DNA of 64,000 nt from an uncultured Eubacteriales bacterium. Its GTDB lineage: Bacteria > Bacillota > Clostridia > Oscillospirales > Acutalibacteraceae. The notes beneath the pieces are model-generated. The model searched no databases, had not been told where the DNA came from, and saw only the letters and a list, made by a program, of their open reading frames with translations. Shown here piece after piece: positions 26,007-34,580 of this stretch (position 1 is its first letter; each line of letters begins with the position of its first letter). The DNA lies in the NCBI GenBank assembly GCA_900317025.1, contig ONFG01000007.1:29626-93625 (forward strand), read 5' to 3'. Both the position numbers and the translations under genes were made by a program.

Positions 26007-26035
26007 TTGTGTTCTTGAAAAATCTGTGATACAAT
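26007..26035 (+). promoter_or_regulatory. Promoter of the HD-GYP sensor gene
   Basis: A weak TTGTGT -35 and TACAAT -10 with 17-bp spacing; the -10 is extended by TG one base upstream (TGATACAAT), which compensates for the poor -35. Confidence 0.6.
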
Positions 26036-26139
26036 GTATATTGCATAAATATTTTGCGCTTCATCACGATTTTTTATCATGTTTTATATGAGACTCATTT
26101 TTAATCCAAGATGAAAATCAATCAGAAAGAGTGATCTAT

Positions 26140-29100
26140 ATGGAAGAAAAAGGTGCGCTCCGGCGCGAAAGGATCCAAGCAATCGTGTTTGTCTTCTGCT
26201 GCATTGTAATAAACTTTGTCGGCAATTTTATCAACGGCAACCTCTCGCTGCCCGTGTGGCTCGACACATTCGGCACCGTTATCGCCGCCTACGTTCTCGG
26301 GCCGGTCTGCGGCGCGATCGTAGGGGCATCGTCAAACATCGTACTTTCATTCTGGGACGGCACCTCGCTCGCCTACGGCATTAAGAGCATACTTATAAGC
26401 CTAAGCGTCGGCTACGCCGCCAGAAAGAAGTACTTTGAGACGATCTTTCACGTAATGACGGTTGCCGGGCTTGTAACGATCGTATCGGTGATCATCTCGT
26501 CGTCGCTCAATCTTTTGATCTACGACGGCAGCACGGGCAACATCTGGGGCGATGGCGTCAGGGATTATTTTATCACCCGCGGCATTCCCTCAATGATCGC
26601 CGCGTTTATCGGGCAGTTTTACCTTGAATTCTCCGACAAGCTCATAACGATACTTGGCTTTTATATTATGCTGCGAATCTACCGACGGATCCGCTCCTGG
26701 CTTTCAAAGGACGGTGAAAAGCCGGAGCCGCCTTCCGGTGCAAAGGTCGGCGCGATCGCGCTGTTCCTGACGGTTGCCGCGGCGCTCTCTCTGTCTTGTC
26801 CTACGCTCACCGCAAGCGCGGAAGAGGCCGACGCCCCGAGCAACTCCTACATAAGGACGATCTACAACGCGGAAAACGGGCTTGAGTGCGGTCACGCGAA
26901 CGACGTTATCCAGACGAACGACGGCATCATCTGGGTAGGCAGCTACTCCGGTCTTTACCGCTACAATGGCACCACGTTCCGCTTTATGAACGAGTTTTCG
27001 ACCGTAAAAAACGTAAACTGCTTGTACGTTGACGCCGAGGGGCGCCTTTGGATCGGCACAAACGACAACGGCGTTGTCGTTGCGATCAACCAGAAGGAAG
27101 CCAATTCGCTCGACTCAAGCCACGGTCTCCCCTCCGACTCTGTAAAAAGCATCACTCAGTCTGCCGACGGCGACTACTACATAGGTACCTCCGACAAGCT
27201 TGTCGTTGCGAGGCTTCGCACCGGTTTCGCTATAACCGACACGATTGACGACCTTCTCTACGTTAAAAAGCTTTCGTCCGACAGTAAGGGCAGTGTCGCG
27301 GCCGTTACCGCGTCGGGCAAGCTGTATATCATCAGGAAGGGCAGCGTAGCGTATGAGATAGCCGCCCCGGAAGGCACAGGCTACACCTGCTGCACATTCG
27401 CCCCCGACGACACGCTTTACGCCGGCACCGCCGACGGTCAGGTCCTCCTTATGGAGGCGGGCGAAACAAAGGCTCAGATGAAGTCCACGGTCATGTGCGA
27501 CGATCTTTCGGGACTTAACAGGATCTACCTCCAGGACGAAAACACCGCATGGATCCTCTCAGACAGCGGCATCGGCACCGTCTCGGAAGGAAAGGTCTAT
27601 CGGCATATGGAAACAGAGGGCTTCAACTACTCGCTTGAGAACATGACGATTGACTACCAGGGAAACCTCTGGATTGCCTCGTCGAGAATGGGGCTCATGC
27701 AGCTTTCGGAATCGGCGTTCTCAGATCTCTTCAGTGATTACGGGCTTGAGGCCGGCGTCGTAAACACGACCGCCAGAAAGGACAGCAAGCTCTACATCGG
27801 AACGGACAAGGGGCTTATCGTCATAGATGAAAAAAGCAAAAAGGAGATAGAGAACGACCTGACAAAGCTGCTTTCCGAGGCGAGGATCCGCTGCATCGAG
27901 AGTGACAGCGACGGAAACCTCTGGATATGCAGCTATGGCGAAGGGCTGATAGAGGTCACAAAGTCCGGCAAGATCATCGCTTACGACAGCGAAGAGGACG
28001 GCATCGGCTCGAGAGTACGAGTTTGTATGCAGCTCTCCAACGGGGCCATGGCGATAGGCGGCGACAAGGGGCTTTATTTCATCGAAGGCGGTAAGGTCAT
28101 CAAAAAAATGCTATACGGAGAAGAGCTGGGCGCCGCAAAGATACTCTGCCTTTACGAAACGCCCGACGGCAGCCTGCTCGCAGGCACCGACGGCAACGGG
28201 ATCGACATTATAAAAGACGGCTCGGTGATCGGTCATTATGCGCGTGAAGAAGGGCTGTCATCCGGAGTTATCCTGCGAATGGTAGGCGACGTTGACAAAA
28301 ATGACGTCTTCATCGCTGCCGGCAACGGGTTGTGCTACCTGAGAAACGGCAGGATAGTCCCGATAAAGAACTTCCCGTATTCCAACAACTACGACCTTGT
28401 TCTCGACGACGACGGCGATCTTTTCGTCCCCGGAAGCGCCGGTATCTACGTTTTGAACAGAGATCAGCTTATGTCCGAGGGAAACCCGCACTACCTTCTT
28501 CTGAATTCGCGCTCCGGCCTCAGAGGTTCGCTTACCTCCAACGCGTGGAACGCGATCGACGAGGATAAGAATATCTACCTCTCGACCGACCGAGGCGTTT
28601 TCGTCGTAAATATGGACGAATATCAGCCTAAGAAAAAGTTCTACCGTATGCTCGTTTCCGAGGTGCTTCTCGACAACAACTCTGCCCACATAAATCAAGG
28701 CTTCGATCTCGTGATAGATCAGGACGTCACAAGTGTTGAGATCGTCCCCGAGGTCGTCAACTACACACTCGAAAACCCGTATATCTCGTATTGCCTTGAG
28801 GGCATAGACAATACCTGGAAGACCGTCCGCCAGGACGAGCTTTCGCATATCGTATACACGCATCTTCCCGCGGGTCACTATCTTTTCCGGATCGCTATGC
28901 TTGATCCCGAATCGGGCAGCGCGGTCGAAGAATGTGTTTACGGCTTCCAGAAGGAGACCGCGATCTACGAAAACACCGGGTTCCTTGTTTACCTAATAGT
29001 CATAGGCATTATCTTCGCGGCATGGCTGACGTGGTTCATAACCAGCCGCCGGATCCAGCGCACCATGGCTTTGCAGCAGGCGAAGCTCTCGCTTGCGCTC

Positions 29101-29862
29101 CAGCAGATCCAGATGGGCAACGAAACGATTCTCGCGATTGCAAAGACGGTCGATGCAAAGGACATCAGAACGAGCCAGCACTCTCAGCGCGTTTCGGACT
29201 ATTCCGTAATGATCGCCAGGGAATACGGCTTCTCGAAGGATGAGCTTGAAAATCTGCGCAAGTCTGCGCTGCTGCACGACATAGGCAAGATCGGAATTCC
29301 CGACGCGATACTCAACAAGCCCGCAAGGCTCACCGACGAGGAGTACGGCATAATGAAGACCCACGTTACGAGGGGCGCCGAGATCCTTAAAGACTTCACG
29401 CTCATCGAGCACGCAGTCGATGGCGCTAGGTACCATCACGAGCGCTACGACGGCCGGGGCTACCCCGACCACCTCTCCGGAAAGGAAATACCTCTTTACG
29501 GAAGGATCATCGCTATTGCCGACGCCTTCGACGCCATGACGGCAAACAGAGTTTACCGAAAACAGCAGGATTTTGACTACGTTATGGGCGAGCTGAAGCG
29601 CGGCAGAGGCACCCAGTTCGACCCGGAGCTTCTCGACATCTTCTTAAAGCTCATAGACGACGGCATGATCGACATTAAAGCGCTTTACAGCACGAAAACT
29701 CCGGCGGCGGAAGAGTCACAAAAGCAGGCGGAGAACAAGCCCGCCGAACCCTCCAAGGAAGATGCCGGAAAGAAGACGGAGGACGAAAAGGAGCAGCCGA
29801 AGAAAGAAGACGGCAAAGACTCCGAGAAAAAAGACAAGGAGGACGGCAAGAATGATAATTGA
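26140..29862 (+). CDS. ECF-S-like / beta-propeller / Y_Y_Y / HD-GYP fusion receptor
   Basis: Predicted membrane receptor that senses a small molecule outside and controls cyclic-di-GMP inside. 1240 residues from ATG 26140 (an in-frame GTG at 26131 sits too close to the purine-rich site). Layout: N-terminal five or six TM helices (about 10-190) resembling ECF transporter S components (LPVWLDTFGTVIAAYVLGP, then GAIVGASSN); another hydrophobic segment ending SCPTLTASA (about 205-225); a long two-component-regulator propeller (about 230-830) with repeated GxLWI/GxIWVG blades; a Y_Y_Y domain (about 840-935); a TM helix (about 950-970); a short linker; an HD-GYP phosphodiesterase (about 1005-1180) with LLHDIGKIG and YHHERYDGRGYP; and a Lys/Glu-rich tail. 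Its last codons overlap the next gene by 11 bp. Confidence 0.85.
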   Translation: MEEKGALRRERIQAIVFVFCCIVINFVGNFINGNLSLPVWLDTFGTVIAAYVLGPVCGAIVGASSNIVLSFWDGTSLAYGIKSILISLSVGYAARKKYFETIFHVMTVAGLVTIVSVIISSSLNLLIYDGSTGNIWGDGVRDYFITRGIPSMIAAFIGQFYLEFSDKLITILGFYIMLRIYRRIRSWLSKDGEKPEPPSGAKVGAIALFLTVAAALSLSCPTLTASAEEADAPSNSYIRTIYNAENGLECGHANDVIQTNDGIIWVGSYSGLYRYNGTTFRFMNEFSTVKNVNCLYVDAEGRLWIGTNDNGVVVAINQKEANSLDSSHGLPSDSVKSITQSADGDYYIGTSDKLVVARLRTGFAITDTIDDLLYVKKLSSDSKGSVAAVTASGKLYIIRKGSVAYEIAAPEGTGYTCCTFAPDDTLYAGTADGQVLLMEAGETKAQMKSTVMCDDLSGLNRIYLQDENTAWILSDSGIGTVSEGKVYRHMETEGFNYSLENMTIDYQGNLWIASSRMGLMQLSESAFSDLFSDYGLEAGVVNTTARKDSKLYIGTDKGLIVIDEKSKKEIENDLTKLLSEARIRCIESDSDGNLWICSYGEGLIEVTKSGKIIAYDSEEDGIGSRVRVCMQLSNGAMAIGGDKGLYFIEGGKVIKKMLYGEELGAAKILCLYETPDGSLLAGTDGNGIDIIKDGSVIGHYAREEGLSSGVILRMVGDVDKNDVFIAAGNGLCYLRNGRIVPIKNFPYSNNYDLVLDDDGDLFVPGSAGIYVLNRDQLMSEGNPHYLLLNSRSGLRGSLTSNAWNAIDEDKNIYLSTDRGVFVVNMDEYQPKKKFYRMLVSEVLLDNNSAHINQGFDLVIDQDVTSVEIVPEVVNYTLENPYISYCLEGIDNTWKTVRQDELSHIVYTHLPAGHYLFRIAMLDPESGSAVEECVYGFQKETAIYENTGFLVYLIVIGIIFAAWLTWFITSRRIQRTMALQQAKLSLALQQIQMGNETILAIAKTVDAKDIRTSQHSQRVSDYSVMIAREYGFSKDELENLRKSALLHDIGKIGIPDAILNKPARLTDEEYGIMKTHVTRGAEILKDFTLIEHAVDGARYHHERYDGRGYPDHLSGKEIPLYGRIIAIADAFDAMTANRVYRKQQDFDYVMGELKRGRGTQFDPELLDIFLKLIDDGMIDIKALYSTKTPAAEESQKQAENKPAEPSKEDAGKKTEDEKEQPKKEDGKDSEKKDKEDGKNDN

Positions 29863-31060
29863 AAAACATAAGACCCCTGTGGCGCTTCTCACGGCGATCC
29901 TGACGATACTCCTGTTTTACGGCCTCCACACCATCGGCTTCAACGTCTCTCACAAGCTCGACCACATCACCGTTGGCTTTATCTGCAACGGCGACGAGGC
30001 GACGCCCTACAGTGAAAACTTCCTGCGTTCTATCGACTACCTGCAAATGCAGTATCCCGACGCTGTCAAGGTCATCCTCCGCGACAACGTTCCCAGCGAC
30101 GAGGTCGGCGGCGTGATCGACGAGCTGATCGCCGGCGAGTGCAGCATCATCTTCGCCAACAGCGCCGACTACGGCGAAACGATGAAAAAGGCAGCTGCGG
30201 AAAACCCCGGCGTGGAGTTCTGCCAGGCGGCGTGTTCAAACGCCAATGACGAACCTGTCTGCAAAAATTACCACACGTTTATGGGCGAGATCTATGAGGG
30301 CTGGTATACCTCGGGCAAGATCGCCGGACTAAAGCTTCAGGAGCTGATCGACTCCGGCAAGCTCTCGCGTAACGAGGCGGTCGTCGGGTGCGTGGGCGCG
30401 TTCCCCTGCGACGAGGTCATCTCCGCCTACACGGCGTTTTTCCTCGGCGTTCGCAGCGAATGCCCGGACGCTGTTATGCACGTTAAATACACAAACACAT
30501 GGTCAAACTACAACCTTGAATATAACGCCGCTCTCGACTTGATCTCCGAGGGCTGCGTCATCATCGCGCAGAACACCGACACGATCGGCCCTGCGGTTGC
30601 CTGCGAGAGATCCACGGACAATCACACGGTCTTCCATATCGGCTACAACAAGGACATGATGAGCATAGCTCCGACTACTTCGCTTATCTCGACGAGGATC
30701 GACTGGTCGGTCTACATAAGCCAGTCAGTCGAAGCCGTGATGAACAACAAGCGCATCGAATCAGCGGTCAAAGCTCATATCCAAGGCAACGACGCGTGGA
30801 GCGGCTTTAAGCAAGACTGGGTAAAGATGCTTGAGCTGAATCCCACGATCGCACCCGAACGCGGCGAGGAAGTTTTAAATGAGACGATCAAAAGCTTCAA
30901 AAACGGCGACTGCCGCGTCTTTTACGGCGACTACATCGGCGTCTCCCCCGACGACCCGAACGATGTTTGGGATCTGAACCTTGAGTTTTACGAAAACAAG
31001 GAGTCATCCGCGCCAAGCTACCACTACGTTTTACAGGACGTTATAATCATCGACCCGTAA
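29852..31060 (+). CDS. BMP-family (PnrA-like) substrate-binding protein, membrane-anchored
   Basis: 402 residues. Short cytoplasmic N-terminus, one TM helix (about 8-26) with no lipobox Cys, then an external basic-membrane-protein fold: VGFICNGDE near the start, SIIFANSADYG, CVGAFPCDEVISAYTAFFLG, and VIIAQNTDT. Characterised BMP proteins bind purine nucleosides or related compounds and usually feed an ABC transporter, but no permease or ATPase for this family lies nearby. The ATG at 29852 is inside the end of the HD-GYP receptor gene (11-bp overlap) with AGGAGG upstream, so the two are made together. The likely role is ligand capture for that receptor (inference). It contains several Cys, possibly forming a disulfide. 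Confidence 0.8.
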   Translation: MIIEKHKTPVALLTAILTILLFYGLHTIGFNVSHKLDHITVGFICNGDEATPYSENFLRSIDYLQMQYPDAVKVILRDNVPSDEVGGVIDELIAGECSIIFANSADYGETMKKAAAENPGVEFCQAACSNANDEPVCKNYHTFMGEIYEGWYTSGKIAGLKLQELIDSGKLSRNEAVVGCVGAFPCDEVISAYTAFFLGVRSECPDAVMHVKYTNTWSNYNLEYNAALDLISEGCVIIAQNTDTIGPAVACERSTDNHTVFHIGYNKDMMSIAPTTSLISTRIDWSVYISQSVEAVMNNKRIESAVKAHIQGNDAWSGFKQDWVKMLELNPTIAPERGEEVLNETIKSFKNGDCRVFYGDYIGVSPDDPNDVWDLNLEFYENKESSAPSYHYVLQDVIIIDP

Positions 31061-31090
31061 GCGCATATATCGATAATATCTATGCATATT

Positions 31091-31127
31091 AAAAGTCCCG
31101 TTTCAGTGCGAAGCGGGGCTTTTCTTT
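31091..31127 (+). terminator. Terminator after the receptor/BMP operon
   Basis: AAAAGTCCCG (31091-31100) pairs with CGGGGCTTTT about 12 bases later, followed by CTTT. Rightward transcription of the two-gene operon should stop here. Confidence 0.65.
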
Positions 31128-31238
31128 GCGCGAAGCCGAAAAAACTGTCGAAATGACGCTGTTATATATTGAAATCATCATACATTTGCTGTAAAATAAA
31201 ACTGCACCACATTAATACAAGCGAAAGGAACTGATTCG

Positions 31239-33803
31239 ATGGAACACATCAAAAGGCTTGCGGCGCTGTTCGTTACCGGAACGCTGCTCGTTACGTGCGC
31301 CGAGGTGCCGCTGAAAGCAAGCGCGCTCTCGTTCGAGGAGTACGTTCAGAACGCCATTGCGATCGCAAACGACGATTCCCACGGCTACAGCAACACCAAC
31401 CGCTGGGGTCCCGACTACGACTGCTCGTCGTTCGTCATAACTGCTCTTAAACAGGCGGGCTTCAACACCGGCGATGCAAGCTATACGCTGAACATGAAAA
31501 ATGCGCTGACGAGATATGGCTTCAAGTGGTATCCGTGGGAAACGATCGGCGACGTTTCAAACCTTCGCCGCGGCGACATTCTTCTTGACGAAAAGAATCA
31601 CACTGAGTTCTACATCGGCCGCTACCAGAACGTGGGCGCTCACTACGACTGCGGCGACCCGGAAACAGGCGACAAAAGTGGCGGAGAGATCAGCGTGACC
31701 GGCTACTACAGCAGCACATGGGACGGTATTCTGCGCTACACCAATGACATTCCGAAGGTAAAGCCGAGCGACCTTGAGATCACAGCCTACGGCGAGCACT
31801 TTGCCGCCGGAGAGACGATATGCTTCGATGTTTTCAGCATCAATGCGCAGGAGCAGTATCTGGAGCTTTGGAAAGACGGCAAAAAGGTGCGAAACGAAAA
31901 TGTCACCGACAAGTATGAGCACCGTCTCTCGCTTTCCGATCCCGGCGAATACACCTATCGCCTCGTTGCGAAGAACGTATGCGGCAAATCGGTCTCACAG
32001 AATCAGACCTTAACCGTCTATAATGAAAAGCCCAGCGGTCTGAAGATCAATGCCGGCAAAAAGCTCCTCGCAGCGGGAGAAAGCGTTCTGTTCACCTTTG
32101 ATTCAAAGAACGCCGCCGAGCAGGCTATCGCCATAAACGACGGCTGGTGGAATGATTACTACGACGTAACGGATCAGACAACTTACTCGATCAGCTTCGA
32201 CTCCGCCGGAGATTACACATATTTTCTCACCGCGGGCAACCCGGTAGGCGTTACGAGCACAAGCTGCGGCGAGATAGTCGTTTATGACGACAAACCCGAT
32301 GATCTTTACGTCTCGGTAAACGACAACATCTGCCCCGCCGGCGGCTGCGCAGAATTCTCGGTTCAGAGCCGATATGCCGTTGAGCGAAGCCTCGTTGTGA
32401 AGAAAAACGGCAAGGAGATCTACAACATCGACGCCGCTGCCAGAGATACATACTCGCTCAGATTTGACGAGCCGGGCGTATACTCATACCGCGTCACGGC
32501 GAAGAACAAGTTTGGCGAGACGAGCACCGATTACAAAACGCTCACTGTTTACGACAGTGAGCCTGATGGTTTAACGCTAACGACCGACAACACGGCGTAT
32601 ACCACCGGTGAATCCGTCTCGTTCAAATACGACTGCAAGAACGCCGACAAGCTGACGCTTGTATATAGCGTTGACGGCGGCTATGAGCGGACTTTCGACG
32701 TAAGCAGCGACGCGTACGGTTATTTTGAGGAAAGCTTTGACTATCCCGGCGTTTACGTCTGCCGTCTTGCCGCAAGCAACGAGTTCGGCGAGACCACCAC
32801 TCTGCCGGTCGAATTCACCGTTTACGGCAGCCGCCCCGACACGCCCACACTTGCGGCAGATAAGGACTCGTACATTACAGGCACAAGTGCCATTCTTGAC
32901 ATCGAAGCAAACGATGCACAGTCGCTTGAGCTGAGCGTTTATACAGATGAATATCTGACCGATTCCATCAACGTTACGGGGCTGTCCGTCTACAGGCTCC
33001 CGCTAAGGTTCACAGGTGAATACTCCGTACTCCTTACAGCAGAAAATCCGATGGGAACGTCGTATTCCGAGAGAGTTTACTTCACATCGACCGAAACCGA
33101 CAGCGGGCTCTCATTTACTCTTTCCGGCTGGGAATGGAACGGCGGCAGCGCAGAGGCTTTATTCACGCCGAATACCGAGACTCCCGACTCGCCCGAAACG
33201 GCCGATGAAGCCGAGACGACAGACGAAGCTTCAAAGTCCGTAACGGTAAACGCGGACGTTACCGAACAAACCTCCGAGCCTTCCTGCACGGAGAGCGGCG
33301 AGGTCATTTACACAGCCTCCGTCTTCTTTGATGGAGCCGAATACACCGACCGCAGGACGGAAACACTCCCGGCTAAGGGTCATGACCTCCGACTGACAGG
33401 CTGGAGATGGAAGGACGGCGGTGCCGTTGCAATTTTCACCTGCGCCCACAACGCAAGCCACAGGGAAGAGGTCGAAGCGAACGTGACGCGCACCGTCATC
33501 GAAAGCGACCTTACTGTCACATACAAAGCGATCGCCGGACTTGACGGCGTACAGTACGAGAGCGTGCGCACAAAAGCGGCGGGGCTTATCGGCGACATAG
33601 ACCGCGACGGTGAGATAACCTCGGCCGACGCCCTCGCTATCCTCAGAATAAGCGCGGAGCTTGAAGACTGCGGAAGCACAAAGGAAACGCTCTCCGACAC
33701 CGACGACGACGGCTACGTCACCTCTGCGGACGCACTCGACGTTCTTCGCCGCAGCGCAGGTCTCCCCTCTTCGGAGACTATCGGAACGCTTGCGGAGATC
33801 TGA
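31239..33803 (+). CDS. Secreted peptidoglycan amidase/endopeptidase with Ig-like repeats and dockerin
   Basis: 854 residues. Signal peptide (about 1-29), then a cysteine-amidase domain like phage Amidase_5/NlpC-P60 (about 31-165) with catalytic Cys62 in DYDCSSFV and His121 in NHTEFYIG. Five Ig-like repeats of about 85 residues follow (about 170-620), each with a [AT]AGE-type strand and an end like YTYRLVAKN...LTVY. Next come related Trp-containing modules (GWEWNGG, then GWRWKDGG with FTCAHNASH) and a two-repeat C-terminal dockerin (DIDRDGEITSADAL, DTDDDGYVTSADAL). The second of these modules also occurs before the dockerin of the pullulanase. ATG 31239 has GAAAGGA upstream. A dockerin on a cell-wall hydrolase suggests that the enzyme is held on a surface scaffold. 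Confidence 0.82.
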   Translation: MEHIKRLAALFVTGTLLVTCAEVPLKASALSFEEYVQNAIAIANDDSHGYSNTNRWGPDYDCSSFVITALKQAGFNTGDASYTLNMKNALTRYGFKWYPWETIGDVSNLRRGDILLDEKNHTEFYIGRYQNVGAHYDCGDPETGDKSGGEISVTGYYSSTWDGILRYTNDIPKVKPSDLEITAYGEHFAAGETICFDVFSINAQEQYLELWKDGKKVRNENVTDKYEHRLSLSDPGEYTYRLVAKNVCGKSVSQNQTLTVYNEKPSGLKINAGKKLLAAGESVLFTFDSKNAAEQAIAINDGWWNDYYDVTDQTTYSISFDSAGDYTYFLTAGNPVGVTSTSCGEIVVYDDKPDDLYVSVNDNICPAGGCAEFSVQSRYAVERSLVVKKNGKEIYNIDAAARDTYSLRFDEPGVYSYRVTAKNKFGETSTDYKTLTVYDSEPDGLTLTTDNTAYTTGESVSFKYDCKNADKLTLVYSVDGGYERTFDVSSDAYGYFEESFDYPGVYVCRLAASNEFGETTTLPVEFTVYGSRPDTPTLAADKDSYITGTSAILDIEANDAQSLELSVYTDEYLTDSINVTGLSVYRLPLRFTGEYSVLLTAENPMGTSYSERVYFTSTETDSGLSFTLSGWEWNGGSAEALFTPNTETPDSPETADEAETTDEASKSVTVNADVTEQTSEPSCTESGEVIYTASVFFDGAEYTDRRTETLPAKGHDLRLTGWRWKDGGAVAIFTCAHNASHREEVEANVTRTVIESDLTVTYKAIAGLDGVQYESVRTKAAGLIGDIDRDGEITSADALAILRISAELEDCGSTKETLSDTDDDGYVTSADALDVLRRSAGLPSSETIGTLAEI

Positions 33804-33822
33804 TGTGCTGTATCAAACGAAT

Positions 33823-33859
33823 AAAACGGCGCCTTTCATAAATGAAGGGCGCCGTTTTT
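33823..33859 (+). terminator. Terminator of the dockerin-amidase gene
   Basis: AAAACGGCGCC and GGCGCCGTTTTT form a long stem with an inner TCAT/ATGA pairing, followed by a T-run. Confidence 0.8.
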
Positions 33860-34067
33860 GTATACTGTACCGATTTCCGATCAAGCCTTTTTATACTAAA
33901 CTCAATTAAAAAGCTTTTTATATCGCCGCAGGCGCGTTTGAGTTTGTATGAGACGGGATGACCCGCTTTGCGCGGCATCAGCGTGCGTAGCACGCGCTTT
34001 CAAATTAAAGCATTTAATTTGAAATTAGTTTAAAGCTTTCAATCAGAAACCGGTATAAACAAAAAAC
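33860..34067. other. Palindrome-rich gap between convergent genes
   Basis: No gene. It holds GCGTGC-GTA-GCACGC (33981-33995) followed directly by a near-perfect CAAATTAAA-GCA-TTTAATTTG (34001-34021). These inverted repeats are not followed by T-runs, so they do not look like plain terminators. I do not recognise the element. Confidence 0.5.
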
Positions 34068-34096
34068 ACCCGGAAGCGTTTGTATGCCTCCGGGTA
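34068..34096 (-). terminator. Terminator of the pgi/P-loop operon
   Basis: ACCCGGA and TCCGGGT pair around 13 bases; reading leftward the stem is followed by GTTTTTTGTTT. Confidence 0.75.
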
Positions 34097-34117
34097 AAAG
34101 CCGTAATTAAAACGGGA

Positions 34118-34534
34118 TCACATCTCTTCGAGAGTTGCGTCGATATCTGTCGGCAGATCATCCTTTGCCGCAGAGATAAGCAGTGTGATCGTTGTGTTGG
34201 CGTCGTCTGCGAGAGCGTTGAGCTTCGTTACGAAATGTGCGAGAGCTGCCTTGTCGTCGCCTGCGATCTTAAATGTTGAATCTACGAAGATATCGGTCAC
34301 GTCGTAGTTGCCTGCGCAGATGCCGCTGAGGAAGCCGTAGAGAGCGTCGTAGCCCTTGATCTTGTAGGCGTCGGTGTCAACAAGGCGAGCCTTATGTGTG
34401 AGGTCGTAAGTGAGCTTCGCGCCCTTCTCGATAACGACAACGCTGCCGTTGGAAGCCGCTACCGCTGCGTTAGCCTCTTCGATGAGTCTCTTTGTCTTGC
34501 CTGAACCCTTCTTGCCAATGAGTAATGTTACCAT
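34118..34534 (-). CDS. Conserved small P-loop protein next to pgi
   Basis: 138 residues, starting LLIGKKGSGKTKRL with a Walker A motif at about 6-14. A hydrophobic strand ending in FVDST may be a Walker B-like acidic strand, but a full ATPase core (signature motif, sensor) is not seen. I recall similar proteins in Clostridia, sometimes labelled PilT-like, without known function. ATG 34534 is preferred over ATG 34543 because AAAGGATGG then sits at the right distance. It follows pgi by 46 bp on the same strand with a terminator behind it, so the two probably form an operon. Confidence 0.7.
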   Translation of the reverse strand: MVTLLIGKKGSGKTKRLIEEANAAVAASNGSVVVIEKGAKLTYDLTHKARLVDTDAYKIKGYDALYGFLSGICAGNYDVTDIFVDSTFKIAGDDKAALAHFVTKLNALADDANTTITLLISAAKDDLPTDIDATLEEM

Positions 34535-34580
34535 GTGTACCATCCTTTCGATTTGTATATTGTATTCCTGTATTTTTTAA

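Larger units (their letters stand above)
25724..26139. other. Divergent intergenic region between the ABC operon and the HD-GYP sensor
   Basis: 416 bp, AT-rich. The left part carries the leader, operator candidate and promoter of the ABC operon; the right part carries the rightward promoter of the HD-GYP sensor gene and a roughly 100-base leader in which I see no recognisable riboswitch. The stretch between about 25870 and 26000 shows nothing clear. Confidence 0.6.
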
